A DNA stretch of 64,000 bases from 62-47 sp044463945 (GCA_044463945.1 JBIQLW010000001.1:62001-126000); one strand, 5' to 3'; positions 19,116 to 28,146 are shown, numbered from the stretch's first letter. The notes: generated by a model from the sequence alone, not told the origin. Made by a program: numbers and translations.

Positions 19116-20290
19116 TTCATCCGCCGTATGCGCTGTTGATGCAAAGAGCTTAAGCCGTTGACATCGTGCGGACGAACCGATGGTGTAGCGTCAAGCGCGG
19201 AGAGATAAGGGTCTGGCTTCTGCGGCGCATCCGCTTCCCAGAAGATATCGAACTGTCCATCGGTGGTGGACCGCGCGAGGCGGGGCGTAAGAAAGCAATG
19301 ATTGTTGTCGGGATCGACCCAGACCGGACCCTGCGGCGACTCAAAACGATGATTTGCCGCCGCGCTCCGAACCTCGCTGACTCCCGTTGAGCCGGCGCGC
19401 TTGATGGCGCGCGCCAGCAGCATGATCGATACATAAGTCGACTGACCGTCCACCGACGGGCTGCTGTCGGCGCCGTAACGACCTTTCCATCGCGATACGA
19501 ATGCGCGGTTTTCCATGAGGCCGATACTCTCGAAGTAGGCCGACGAGGTGATACATCCCGCGGCGGCCGCATCACCGATCAATTTGAGTTCAGGTTCGCA
19601 CAGGCTGCAACTGAGAACAGTGGTGGTGATGCCAGCGCAATTTGTCGCAGCGGATAGCGCTCGCATGAAAGTGTAACTTGACGCCCCCACCAGCGTATTG
19701 AGGACGACCGGAGGCCGACGGCTGATGATCTCCTCGACGATATGCGTGACGTTCAGTTCGCCGAGATCGAGAAGACGTTCGGCCAGGATTCGGCCGCCGA
19801 CGCCGCTCACCAGTTCACGCGTGACGCGATTGGTCTCCCAGGTCCAGACATAGTTGGAGCCGACGCAGAACACATCGCGGGCCAGATGATCGAGCATATA
19901 GCGGATCAGCGGCACGACCGCGTGGTTGGGCGCCGCGCCGACGTAGATCACGTTGTCGCTGCACTCGAAACCCTCGTAGCGAGCGGGATGCCACAGCAGC
20001 CGGTCTGTGCGCTCGATGATCGGCAAAACCTGCTTGCGTGACGCGGACGTATAACAGCCGACGATATGGTCGACGCCGACATCGCGGATCAAATCTTCGC
20101 AGGCGGTGTGATAGGCCGCCACGACTCCGCCGGGATCGCGCAGGTGCGGTACGAATTGGAAGTCGAACTGATCGTCGGCGTTGATTTCGTCGATCGCCAT
20201 CCGCGCGCTTTTCAGCATCTCGCCGGCCATCATTTGATACGGACCGGAGCACGAGAAGATGAGACCGATAGGAACGCGGGATTTGCTCAT
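19112..20290 (-). CDS. amiC: AmiC-like amide-sensing negative regulator
   Basis: A 392-residue Peripla_BP_6-fold protein without a signal peptide, so it should stay in the cytosol. It begins VPIGLIFSCSGPYQMMAGEM and contains GCYTSASRKQVLPIIER and WHPARYEGFECSDNVIYVGA, characteristic of the AmiC/urea-binding (UrtA/FmdD) group. In the Pseudomonas system AmiC binds small amides and releases AmiR. I place the start at ATG 20290; an in-frame TTG at 20314 is less likely. The four-base overlap with amiR implies stoichiometric production. It is divergent from the amidase operon, with a 527-base shared upstream region. Confidence 0.87.
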   Translation of the reverse strand: MSKSRVPIGLIFSCSGPYQMMAGEMLKSARMAIDEINADDQFDFQFVPHLRDPGGVVAAYHTACEDLIRDVGVDHIVGCYTSASRKQVLPIIERTDRLLWHPARYEGFECSDNVIYVGAAPNHAVVPLIRYMLDHLARDVFCVGSNYVWTWETNRVTRELVSGVGGRILAERLLDLGELNVTHIVEEIISRRPPVVLNTLVGASSYTFMRALSAATNCAGITTTVLSCSLCEPELKLIGDAAAAGCITSSAYFESIGLMENRAFVSRWKGRYGADSSPSVDGQSTYVSIMLLARAIKRAGSTGVSEVRSAAANHRFESPQGPVWVDPDNNHCFLTPRLARSTTDGQFDIFWEADAPQKPDPYLSALDATPSVRPHDVNGLSSLHQQRIRRMN

Positions 20291-20416
20291 GACAGAACCT
20301 GTTGCGATGAGCAAAGCATGATCGCGCGCGAGATGGAAGCCGGACGCAAAAGGGATCGTCGCAATTCGCTGCGAACTAATTGTGCGGTGCGTGATGGAAA
20401 TACGTGCAAGACGGCA

Positions 20417-20449
20417 TTGACATAGATCGTAGCACTAAAGCAGTATATC
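20417..20449 (+). promoter_or_regulatory. Possible promoter of the amidase operon
   Basis: TTGACA at 20417-20422 is followed by the AT-rich CAGTATATC at 20441-20449. Spacing to TATATC is 21 bases, longer than ideal, and to AGTATA 19 bases. If used, transcription would start around 20455-20460, just before the first leader hairpin. A weak match, given mainly because its position suits the leader. Confidence 0.3.
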
Positions 20450-20475
20450 GCTCACGAGGCGCGCAGTCGCGGGGA

Positions 20476-20509
20476 TTATTTGCTCGGCCAATGTCGCCCG
20501 GGCAAATGA
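20476..20509 (+). promoter_or_regulatory. Leader hairpin P1 with ANTAR-type hexaloop
   Basis: TTTGCTCGGCC (20479-20489) pairs with GCCCGGGCAAA (20496-20506), broken only by one C-C mismatch next to the closing pair; three weaker pairs extend it to 20476/20509. The loop is AATGTC (20490-20495), with A at position 1 and G at position 4, the two bases conserved in RNA targets of ANTAR proteins. Confidence 0.6.
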
Positions 20510-20548
20510 ATTGTCTTCTTCGCAACGCCTTCCGGATTAAACGATAGA

Positions 20549-20567
20549 AATCGGCATGGAAGCCATT
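20549..20567 (+). promoter_or_regulatory. Leader hairpin P2 with ANTAR-type hexaloop (antiterminator)
   Basis: GGC (20553-20555) pairs with GCC (20562-20564); with C20552 bulged, AAT pairs with ATT further out. The six-base loop ATGGAA (20556-20561) again has A1 and G4. Its 3' arm (20562-20567) is part of the 5' arm of the terminator at 20560, so the two structures exclude each other, as in ANTAR-controlled leaders. The linker to P1 is about 39 bases. Confidence 0.55.
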
Positions 20568-20602
20568 CGCGGTCCGTTTGGGCCACGGGTGGCTTTTGTT
20601 TT
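20560..20602 (+). terminator. Intrinsic terminator inside amidase leader
   Basis: AAGCCATTCG (20560-20569) pairs with CGGGTGGCTT (20586-20595) and GGTCC (20571-20575) with GGGCC (20580-20584), separated by a single C-A mismatch. The loop is GTTT. The 15-bp stem runs straight into TTTTGTTTTG (20594-20603). No gene ends just before it, so it is a leader attenuator for the amidase gene 216 bases downstream rather than the end of an operon. Confidence 0.7.
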
Positions 20603-20817
20603 GTCGTTGTACAGGGGCGGACGATGATCAAGTGAGATAGAGAAGGCTGATTTCGGCATTCGGCGGCCCGATGGGGGCGATGTTTGCCGATCAAGGGCGG
20701 CCGTCATATCCGGCTCGCTCCGCGAGCTTACCAGCGAATCCATACTCCGTTTACCCGAAGCGCGGGTGGCTTTCGGCTGCCTGATCATGTGCAAACCGCG
20801 AGAGGAAGCGAAGAAAA

Positions 20818-22218
20818 ATGACGAACACCAATCTGCATTATCTCGGTCTGGTCGAGGTTGGCAAACTCATCCAGTCGCGGAAGCTTTCGCCGGTTGAAAT
20901 TACGCAGGCCGAACTCGATCGCATCGCACGGCTCGACGGTGCGCTGAAAAGTTATTCCACGGTGGTCGGCGAAGCTGCACTGGCGCAAGCTCACGCCGCG
21001 GAGAAGGAAATCGCGAGCGGCAAGGTTCGCGGCCCGCTGCACGGCGTTCCGGTCGCGGTGAAGGACCTGTGTTGGATGAAAGACACGCCGACCTCGCACG
21101 GCATGACGATTCTGCGTGACAACAAGCCGAAGGAGGACGGCACGGTCGTAGCGCGGCTCCGCGAAGCCGGCGCCATCATTCTCGGCAAGCTACAGCAGAC
21201 CGAAGGTGCCTATGCCGATCACCATCCGAAGATCGATCCGCCGAAGAATCCCTGGAATGCTGAACTCTGGACCGGCGTGTCTTCGAGTGGTTCGGGCGTC
21301 GCGACGGCGGCCGGCCTCTGCTACGGCTCCATCGGCACGGACACCGGCGGGTCGATCCGCTTTCCTTCGGCGGCGAACGGCGTCACCGGCCTGAAGCCCA
21401 CATGGGGACGGGTCAGCCGTTACGGTGCGTTCGAACTGGCCGCGACTCTCGATCATATCGGCCCGATGACGCGCAGCGCTATCGACTGCGGCGCTATGCT
21501 GGGCGCGATCGCCGGCGCCGATCCGAAGGATCCAACCGCGGTCCCGGTTCCGGTGCCCGACTATCTGGCCAATCTGAACGGAAATCTGCGCGGCATGACC
21601 GTCGGCGTGGATCGTAAGCTGGTCGACGACAGTTCCGATGCCGATACGAAGAAGGCGTTCGGGGCCGCGCTCAAGGCGGTGGCCGAACTTGGCGCCACCC
21701 TCAAGGACATTAATTTTCCCGACCCGACGGATGTTGTGAACGACTGGTTTCCGCTGTGCGGCGTGGAAACGGCGGTTGCGCACGAAGCGACCTATCCGGC
21801 ACGCAAGGATGAGTACGGTCCCGGTCTTGCCGGCGTAATCGAACTCGGGCGCCAACTGTCCGGCATGGACTATCAGAAGATCGTCCTGCGGCGCGAAGCG
21901 TTCCGTGGTCAGTTGCGCGCGCTGTTCGAGACGATCGATCTCTTTGTCATCCCGGCGCAGGCCGTTGCGGCGCCGACGCTGGCGAAGATGGCGACGTTCG
22001 GCGAGGATCCGGATCTGCTCAACGGCCTTCTTCGTTTCACCTGTCCGTTCGACATGACCGGAAGTCCGACGATCACCGTTCCCGCAGGTGTGACCGCCAA
22101 TGGTGGCCGCATCGGCTTCCAGTTCGTTGGTCGTCATTTCGACGAGGCCCGCCTCGTCGTTGCGGGTGACGCGTTCCAGCGCGTCACCGATTGGCACAAG
22201 CAGCATCCCTCGCTCTAA
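20818..22218 (+). CDS. Amidase (amidase signature family)
   Basis: A 466-residue amidase-signature hydrolase that cleaves carboxamides to acid and ammonia. The Ser-cisSer-Lys triad is complete: Lys82 (VAVKDL), cis-Ser155 (WTGVSSSGSG) and Ser179 (GTDTGGSIRFPS), with the family-standard 24-residue spacing between the serines. ATG 20818 follows GAGAGGAAG. No export signal is seen, so it acts in the cytosol. It is the first gene after the attenuated leader and is followed by a formamidase and a complete importer, so amides are probably taken up and hydrolysed for nitrogen or carbon. This is a different fold from the nitrilase-type AmiE that AmiC/AmiR controls in Pseudomonas. Confidence 0.92.
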   Translation: MTNTNLHYLGLVEVGKLIQSRKLSPVEITQAELDRIARLDGALKSYSTVVGEAALAQAHAAEKEIASGKVRGPLHGVPVAVKDLCWMKDTPTSHGMTILRDNKPKEDGTVVARLREAGAIILGKLQQTEGAYADHHPKIDPPKNPWNAELWTGVSSSGSGVATAAGLCYGSIGTDTGGSIRFPSAANGVTGLKPTWGRVSRYGAFELAATLDHIGPMTRSAIDCGAMLGAIAGADPKDPTAVPVPVPDYLANLNGNLRGMTVGVDRKLVDDSSDADTKKAFGAALKAVAELGATLKDINFPDPTDVVNDWFPLCGVETAVAHEATYPARKDEYGPGLAGVIELGRQLSGMDYQKIVLRREAFRGQLRALFETIDLFVIPAQAVAAPTLAKMATFGEDPDLLNGLLRFTCPFDMTGSPTITVPAGVTANGGRIGFQFVGRHFDEARLVVAGDAFQRVTDWHKQHPSL

Positions 22219-22222
22219 AGTC

Positions 22223-22257
22223 GCGATCCGCTTCCGGCTTGGCCGGAAGCGGATCGC
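22223..22257. terminator. Perfect 16-bp hairpin between amidase and formamidase genes
   Basis: GCGATCCGCTTCCGGC (22223-22238) pairs with its exact complement at 22242-22257 across a TTG loop. It begins four bases after the amidase stop. No T-tract follows, so it is not a standard intrinsic terminator. It could stabilise or process the mRNA, set the ratio of the two products, or act in both directions as a weak terminator. Confidence 0.6.
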
Positions 22258-22345
22258 CTCCAATTCATGTTGATCGAAAGATCGGGACAGTTGAACAGGG
22301 TCGATGGCTACCGCGATCGCGGTCGGTTCGATGAAGGAGGATGCA

Positions 22346-23344
22346 ATGGTCGATTCGAGCTGGCTTTCGTCGTCGATCATGTCGAAGCGCGGTCAGGCCG
22401 CCGGCAAGGCCGGCAAGAGCCATAGCCTGACCATCGAGCAGCAAGGCGATTTCCATTATGTCTACGGACCGTATGCCAAACCGAGTTTGAAGATCCGGCC
22501 TGGAGATCTCGTCGTGGTCGAGACGGAGGATGCGTTCGGCGGCGTGATCACCAGCGAGTCCGACAAACCGACCGAAAAGCTCAATTTTCCCTATCTCAAT
22601 CCGCAGTGCGGTCCGATCGCCATCGAGGGCGTGCAGAAGGGTGATTGCCTGGCGGTCTACATTCACGCTGTCGAAACCCGTGGCGAACAGCCCGCGGGCA
22701 CTACCTGCATCATGCCGGAGTTCGGCGGTCTGGTGAGTACTGGTTCGACCGCGATGCTGAATCCGCCGCTGCCGGAGCGTGTGCGCAAGGTGCACGTGGA
22801 CAAGGATGGCGTGCGCTGGAGCGACAAGATCGTCCTACCCTACGAGCCTTTCATCGGAACAATCGGCGTTGCGCCGGAGATCGAGGCCATCTCGTCGCTA
22901 CAGCCGGATTATCACGGCGGCAACATGGATCTGCCCGACGTTGCGCCGGGCGCGGTTCTGTATCTGCCGGTCCATGCCGCGGGTGGCCTGCTCTACGTCG
23001 GTGATTGCCATGCGACACAGGGCGACGGCGAACTGTCCGGCGTCGCCATCGAGCAGCGCGCAACGGTGACGTTGCAGATCGACGTTATCAAGAACTGGAG
23101 CTTCGCCTGGCCGCGGCTGGAGACGCGCGACTTCATCATGACGATCGGCAGCGCGCGGCCGCTCGAGGACGCGGCGCGGATCGCCTATCGCGAACTGGTG
23201 CGATGGATGAGCGCGGATTACGGCTTCGACGAGATCGATGCTTACATGCTGCTCAGCCAGGCCGGACGTATGCGGCTCGGAAACATGGTCGATCCCAAAT
23301 ACACGATGGGCGCATCCATCCTCAAAAAGTATCTCGGCGCGTAA
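22346..23344 (+). CDS. fmdA: Acetamidase/formamidase family amide hydrolase
   Basis: A 332-residue member of the FmdA/AmdA family, which hydrolyses formamide and other short amides to acid and ammonia. Family features are PYAKPSLKIRPGDLVVVETED, a GVQKGDCLAVYIHAVE segment and the metal-site-like YVGDCHATQGDGELSGVAIE. AAGGAGG at 22334-22340 fixes ATG 22346; an upstream ATG at 22304 is less likely. It lies 128 bases after the amidase, beyond the perfect hairpin, and just before a binding protein of the FmdD/UrtA group. The fmdA symbol reflects family membership; substrate specificity is not proven. Confidence 0.88.
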   Translation: MVDSSWLSSSIMSKRGQAAGKAGKSHSLTIEQQGDFHYVYGPYAKPSLKIRPGDLVVVETEDAFGGVITSESDKPTEKLNFPYLNPQCGPIAIEGVQKGDCLAVYIHAVETRGEQPAGTTCIMPEFGGLVSTGSTAMLNPPLPERVRKVHVDKDGVRWSDKIVLPYEPFIGTIGVAPEIEAISSLQPDYHGGNMDLPDVAPGAVLYLPVHAAGGLLYVGDCHATQGDGELSGVAIEQRATVTLQIDVIKNWSFAWPRLETRDFIMTIGSARPLEDAARIAYRELVRWMSADYGFDEIDAYMLLSQAGRMRLGNMVDPKYTMGASILKKYLGA

Positions 23345-23399
23345 GCCGCGGCGAAGTTTATCGTTTAGATAAAGCCGAAGTTTCAACGGAGATAGAGCT

Positions 23400-24632
23400 A
23401 TGAGTGCATTCAGAAATATTCTGGCCGCGGCCAGCGCGCTAGCCCTACTGACCTTCGCTGCCACCGGTGTTCAGGCCGCCGATCCACTCAAGATTGGCTT
23501 GATGGAAGACGTCTCGGGCGATCTTGCCTTCATGGGGATGCCGAAGCTGCATGGATCACAGCTTGCGGTGGAGGAAATCAACAAAAGCGGCGGCATTCTC
23601 GGCCGGCAGATCGAGCTGATCCACCTCGATCCGCAGGGCGACAATGCGCGCTATCAGGAATTCACCCGCCGGCTGTTGAATCGCGACAAAGTGGATGTCC
23701 TGATCGGTGGCATCACTTCGGCCTCCCGAGAGGCGGTGCGGCCGATCGTCAACCGAACCAAGACGCCGTATTTCTACACCAACCAGTACGAAGGCGGCGT
23801 CTGCGACGCCAATATGATCAGCATGGGCGCGGTGCCCGAACAGCAATTCTCGACGCTGATTCCGTGGATGGTCGAGAAGTTCGGCAAGAAGGTTTACGTC
23901 GTCGCCGCTGACTACAACTTCGGGCAGATATCGGCCGAATGGAATCGCAAGATCCTGAAGGATCTCGGCGGCACCGTGGTCGGAGAGGAGTTCATTCCGC
24001 TCGGCGTCTCGCAATTCGCGCAGACGATCCAGAATATCCAGAAGGCCAAGCCGGACTGGATTCTGACGATCAACGTTGGCGCGGCACAAGACTCGTTCTT
24101 CGAACAAGCCGCGGCGGCTAAGCTGAACCTGCCGATGGGCTCGTCGATCAAGATCATGCTGGGGTTCGAACACAAGCGGTTCGCGCCGCCGGCGCTTAAC
24201 AACATGCACGTCACCGCGAACTGGTTCGAGGAGATCGACACGCCGGAAGCCAACGCGTTCAAGAAGCGGTGGCGCGCCAAGTTCCCCGATGAGATGTACA
24301 TCAACGACATGGGTTACAACGCCTATCATGCGATCTACATGTACAAGATGCTGGTCGAGCAGGCGAAGTCGACCAAGCTCGACGACATTCGCAAGGTCAT
24401 CGCCACGGGCAAGGCCTGTATCGATGCTGCGGAAGGCCAGGTCTGTATCGATCCCAAGAGCCAGCACACCTCGCACCGTATGCGGCTGGTTTCGGTCGGC
24501 CCGAAGCATGAGATCAGCGTCGACAAGGACTACGGGACGATTCAGCCGTACTGGCTGAGCGAGATCGGGTGCGACCTGACCAAGAAGAACGACAAGGATC
24601 AGTATACGCCCAGCCACCTGCCGAAGAAGTAA
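23400..24632 (+). CDS. Amide/urea-type ABC substrate-binding protein (FmdD/UrtA-like)
   Basis: A 410-residue periplasmic binding protein with a clear Sec signal peptide cleaved about after Ala26 (ATGVQA). The mature part (LKIGLMEDVSGDLAFMGMPK, GGILGRQIELIHLDPQGDNARY, LIGGITSASREAVRPI) matches the Peripla_BP_6 urea/short-chain amide group. It feeds the permeases and ATPases encoded directly downstream. It is a secreted relative of the cytosolic AmiC-like sensor encoded 3 kb upstream, so sensor and transporter probably recognise similar ligands. Confidence 0.9.
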   Translation: MSAFRNILAAASALALLTFAATGVQAADPLKIGLMEDVSGDLAFMGMPKLHGSQLAVEEINKSGGILGRQIELIHLDPQGDNARYQEFTRRLLNRDKVDVLIGGITSASREAVRPIVNRTKTPYFYTNQYEGGVCDANMISMGAVPEQQFSTLIPWMVEKFGKKVYVVAADYNFGQISAEWNRKILKDLGGTVVGEEFIPLGVSQFAQTIQNIQKAKPDWILTINVGAAQDSFFEQAAAAKLNLPMGSSIKIMLGFEHKRFAPPALNNMHVTANWFEEIDTPEANAFKKRWRAKFPDEMYINDMGYNAYHAIYMYKMLVEQAKSTKLDDIRKVIATGKACIDAAEGQVCIDPKSQHTSHRMRLVSVGPKHEISVDKDYGTIQPYWLSEIGCDLTKKNDKDQYTPSHLPKK

Positions 24633-24723
24633 TCGATCAACGCTGGAGAGGCGTGCCTCGGCACGCCGTCCACCTGCCGGGCGCGACCGACCCGTTGCGC
24701 TCGGCCCCGCTCCGGAGGATCGC

Positions 24724-25590
24724 GTGCTCTCCGAATTATTTTCGCTGTTCTATCAGTTCGCCGACGTTTTCGCGTTTCTTATTCTCGCTTCGGCGGGACT
24801 GGCGATCGTGTTCGGGATGATGGGCGTCATCAACATGGCGCATGGTGAATTCATCATGTGCGGGGCCTACGTCACGGTGGGCCTCGTCAACCTTGGCGTC
24901 CCGTTGCCGCTGGCGCAGATTGCCGCGGCCATCACTGCAGGGCTGATCGGCGTTCTGATCGAAATCCTTGTGGTGCGGAAGTTCTACAAGCGCCCCCTGG
25001 ATTCGCTGTTGGCCACCTGGGGGCTTAGCCTGATCGTAACGCAGGGGATGCTGATTGTCGTCGGCTCCTCGATCCGCGGGATCGGCACCCCGGAGGGCAG
25101 CTTCGCCGTCGGCGACTACACGTTCTCGACATACCGGATGATCCTGTTCGCCTGCGCGCTGGCGGTGCTGGTGGGTATCTATGTCCTTTTCATGCGGACC
25201 CGCTTTGGCGTCATCGCGCGGGCGACCATGCAGAATGCCGGCATGGCGCAGGCACTGGGCGCACGCACCGGACGGATCTACGCCATAAGTTTCGGCATCG
25301 GGGCAGGGCTCGCCGGGCTGTGCGGGGCGCTCTACGCGCCGACCATGACCCTGATTCCGACCATGGGCGCGACCTTCATCGTGGAGAGTTTCGTCACGGT
25401 GGTCGTGGGCGGCGCGAACGTTCTGCTCGGGACCGCACCGGCGGCGATGCTGCTGGCGCTGGTACGCATGGCCCTCAACGCCTCTTACGGCCAGATCATC
25501 GGGCAGATTGGCATGCTGTTTGCCGTGATCGCCATCATCCGCATTCTGCCGGAGGGACTCTCCAGCATTCTGGCGCGGCGGGGACGTTGA
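24724..25590 (+). CDS. Branched-chain/urea-type ABC permease, LivH family
   Basis: A 288-residue inner-membrane permease of the LivH/UrtB type with about eight helices. GMMGVINMAHGEFIMCGAYV near the N-terminus is the family signature. It starts at GTG 24724 behind CGGAGGA. It forms the translocation channel with the LivM-type partner 25 bases downstream. Context points to amides or urea rather than amino acids as cargo. Confidence 0.92.
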   Translation: MLSELFSLFYQFADVFAFLILASAGLAIVFGMMGVINMAHGEFIMCGAYVTVGLVNLGVPLPLAQIAAAITAGLIGVLIEILVVRKFYKRPLDSLLATWGLSLIVTQGMLIVVGSSIRGIGTPEGSFAVGDYTFSTYRMILFACALAVLVGIYVLFMRTRFGVIARATMQNAGMAQALGARTGRIYAISFGIGAGLAGLCGALYAPTMTLIPTMGATFIVESFVTVVVGGANVLLGTAPAAMLLALVRMALNASYGQIIGQIGMLFAVIAIIRILPEGLSSILARRGR

Positions 25591-25615
25591 CATTGCGACC
25601 TTTCAGGGAGATCCG

Positions 25616-26665
25616 ATGCTGAGCCTCGTCAACGGGCCACAGACCAGCGGCAATGGCCGCCGATTCTGGCTGGCGTTTTTGGCCGCTCTTGCGGTGGCGT
25701 TGATCTATCCGGTCTTTGCCGACTCCTACGACGTCGGAAACTTCTCCTACTTCCTGATCTGGATCTTCATGGCGCTCGGCCTCAGCCTGATCTGGGGCTA
25801 TGGCGGAATGCTGACGTTCGGACAGACGTTCTTCTTCGGCATCGCCGGATACGGCTACGGCGTGCTGGCGATCATCATGGGCGGCGGCACCACGACCATC
25901 GCGGCGTTGATCCTGTCGGTGCTGGTGGCCGCGCTCGCCGCAGCCGTACTGGGCTACTTCATGATCTGGGGCCGCATCAGCGGCATGTTCTTCGGCATCG
26001 TGACGCTGGCCGCGACGCTGTCTCTCGCCTTCTTTCTGGGACAGACGGCTGGTCCCGAATGGCACATCGGCGGCGCGCGCCTGAACGGCTTCAACGGCAT
26101 GAAGGGCATGGACCCGCTGACCGTCGGTGACATCTATATCGAGGGGACCATCCTCTACTACGTCCTGGTCGCACTGATCCTGATCGTCTATCTCGGCCTG
26201 CGCGTGCTGGTGAACTCGCGGGTCGGCAACGTGATCGTCGCCATCCGTGAGGATCCGCAGCGGGCGGAGATGCTGGGATACGACGTCCGCAAGTATCAGC
26301 TCCTGACGTTCTGCATCGGCAGCGGGCTCGCCGGATTGAGCGGCGCTCTCTACACCTCGTGGGGGCAGTTCATCACGCCGTCGAGCGTCGGTCTGCCCGC
26401 GGCGGCGATGCCGATCATCTGGGTGGCGTTTTCCGGCCGCAGCGATCTGACGGCGACGCTGGTCGGTTCGTTCCTGCTGCTGTTCGCGTTCCAGACCATC
26501 ACCATCTACAGCCAGCAGGCCGCGCTGGTGCTGATGGGCGCACTGCTGCTCGGCACGGTGATGATGATGCCGCAAGGGTTCATTGTCGGCATCGCGCAAT
26601 TCGCCGGCCGGCGCTGGCGGCGTCTCGCGGGTCGCGACGGCCCGCTGCGGGATGGCGGGATTTGA
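25616..26665 (+). CDS. Branched-chain/urea-type ABC permease, LivM family
   Basis: A 349-residue LivM/UrtC-type permease with about ten helices. Typical motifs are LSLIWGYGGMLTFGQTFFFG and SRVGNVIVAIREDPQRAEML (the ATPase-coupling loop). ATG 25616 follows GGGAG. It partners the LivH-type protein upstream and is followed two bases after its stop by the ATPase gene. Confidence 0.92.
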   Translation: MLSLVNGPQTSGNGRRFWLAFLAALAVALIYPVFADSYDVGNFSYFLIWIFMALGLSLIWGYGGMLTFGQTFFFGIAGYGYGVLAIIMGGGTTTIAALILSVLVAALAAAVLGYFMIWGRISGMFFGIVTLAATLSLAFFLGQTAGPEWHIGGARLNGFNGMKGMDPLTVGDIYIEGTILYYVLVALILIVYLGLRVLVNSRVGNVIVAIREDPQRAEMLGYDVRKYQLLTFCIGSGLAGLSGALYTSWGQFITPSSVGLPAAAMPIIWVAFSGRSDLTATLVGSFLLLFAFQTITIYSQQAALVLMGALLLGTVMMMPQGFIVGIAQFAGRRWRRLAGRDGPLRDGGI

Positions 26666-26667
26666 CC

Positions 26668-27387
26668 ATGCCGTTGATCGATATCAAGGATGTTTCGCGG
26701 AGATTCGGCGGCCTGGCGGCGGTCTCGCATGTCAATCTCAGCATCGATCAAGGCGAAATCCATTGCCTGATCGGGCCGAATGGGGCCGGCAAGAGTACGT
26801 TGTTCAAGCTGATCGTCGGCGTCTACGAGCCGAGCGCCGGCACCATCTTCTTCGACAACGCCGACATCACCAGAGAGCGGCCTTATGCGCGCGTCCAGCG
26901 CGGCATGAGCATCAAGATGCAGGCGCCGAGCGTCTTCAAGGACCTGCCGGTGTGGCAGAATCTCGATATCGCCCTACAACGGCAACGAAGCGGCGACGAT
27001 CTGGTCGCGGAGCGGCGACGCCTGCTGCAACTGCTCGATCTTGCCGCCGACGCCGGCAAGCCGGCCGGCGCGCTGGCCCACGGCCAGCAGCAATGGCTGG
27101 AGATCGGCATGGCGTTGGCGCTGCGTCCGCGGCTGCTCTTGCTCGACGAGCCGACGGCGGGAATGTCGCCGGAGGAAACCCATCGCACCGGCGAACTGAT
27201 CAAGTCACTCAATCGCGACGGCATGACGGTGATCGTCGTCGAGCACGACATGACGTTCATCCGGCAAATCGCCCAGCGCGTCACTGTGCTGCATCTCGGA
27301 CAGGTCTTCGCAGACGGCACGCTTGAGCAGGTGGTCAACGATCCTCGCGTGGCGGAAATCTATCTCGGGAAGGCGCATCATGGCTGA
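26668..27387 (+). CDS. ABC transporter ATP-binding protein, LivG/UrtD-like
   Basis: A 239-residue ATPase. Walker A GPNGAGKST (36-44), signature LAHGQQQ (136-142, in place of LSGGQ, as usual in this subfamily), Walker B LLLLDEP (157-163) and a switch histidine in EHD are intact. ATG 26668 lies two bases after the permease stop. It works as a heterodimer with the LivF-type ATPase whose start it overlaps by eight bases. Confidence 0.92.
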   Translation: MPLIDIKDVSRRFGGLAAVSHVNLSIDQGEIHCLIGPNGAGKSTLFKLIVGVYEPSAGTIFFDNADITRERPYARVQRGMSIKMQAPSVFKDLPVWQNLDIALQRQRSGDDLVAERRRLLQLLDLAADAGKPAGALAHGQQQWLEIGMALALRPRLLLLDEPTAGMSPEETHRTGELIKSLNRDGMTVIVVEHDMTFIRQIAQRVTVLHLGQVFADGTLEQVVNDPRVAEIYLGKAHHG

Positions 27388-28087
27388 GCTCATTCTCGCG
27401 GTTCGCGGCCTGTGGGCCGCCTATGGCGCGACGCCGATCCTTCAAGGCGTCGAGATGACCATCGATCGCGGCGAGATCGTCGGCGTGATCGGCCGCAACG
27501 GCGCGGGCAAGACCACGTTGATGCGCTGCCTGATCGGCCTGATCCGCGCCACGCGCGGCTCGATCGAATTTCAAGGTAACGATATCACTGCATTGGCCGC
27601 CGACGCGCGGGCGCGCGAAGGCATCGGCTATATCCCGCAGGGGCGCGACGTGTTCCCGCAGATGACGGTGGAGGAGAATCTTGAAGTCGGCAAACTGATC
27701 GGCGGGCCCGATGCGCGCAAGCTGCCGGATCTCGTCTACAGCTATTTTCCGCGTCTCAAGGAGCGGCGGCGGCAAATCGCCGGCACGATGTCGGGGGGCG
27801 AGCAGCAGCAACTGGCGATCGGGCGCGCGCTGATAGGAAACCCGGCACTGATCCTGCTCGATGAGCCGTCCGAAGGCGTCCAGCCATCAATCGTGCAGTT
27901 GATCTGCGAGGCGCTGAAGTCGATCCGGGGCGAGATTGGAACCACGATTGTGTTTGTCGAGCAGAATCTCGATACCATCCTTGCGATCGCGGAACGTTGC
28001 TATGTCATGGAGAAGGGACGGATCACCACGACCCTGTCCGAGGGCGAGATCGACGCGGAGCACGTTCGCGCCCAGCTTCTGATATAA
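27380..28087 (+). CDS. ABC transporter ATP-binding protein, LivF/UrtE-like
   Basis: A 235-residue ATPase, second of the pair. Walker A GRNGAGKTT (38-46), Q-loop PQG in GYIPQGRDVFPQMTVEENL, signature MSGGEQQ (137-143) and Walker B LILLDEP (157-163) are present. The EPSEGVQPSIV stretch is characteristic of LivF/UrtE. It ends module A's five-gene importer; the next gene is convergent. Confidence 0.92.
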   Translation: MAELILAVRGLWAAYGATPILQGVEMTIDRGEIVGVIGRNGAGKTTLMRCLIGLIRATRGSIEFQGNDITALAADARAREGIGYIPQGRDVFPQMTVEENLEVGKLIGGPDARKLPDLVYSYFPRLKERRRQIAGTMSGGEQQQLAIGRALIGNPALILLDEPSEGVQPSIVQLICEALKSIRGEIGTTIVFVEQNLDTILAIAERCYVMEKGRITTTLSEGEIDAEHVRAQLLI

Positions 28088-28146
28088 CCGGCCGGGCGCG
28101 CGTGCATTGCTGGGTGGCGCGGAGTGTCGACGACGAAAGAGGAGGA

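Noticed and set aside
20476..20603. Possibility that the terminator belongs to the divergent amiC gene
   Set aside because: The amiC gene starts at 20290 and runs leftward away from it, and the T-tract follows the hairpin on the rightward strand, so it can only act on rightward transcripts.
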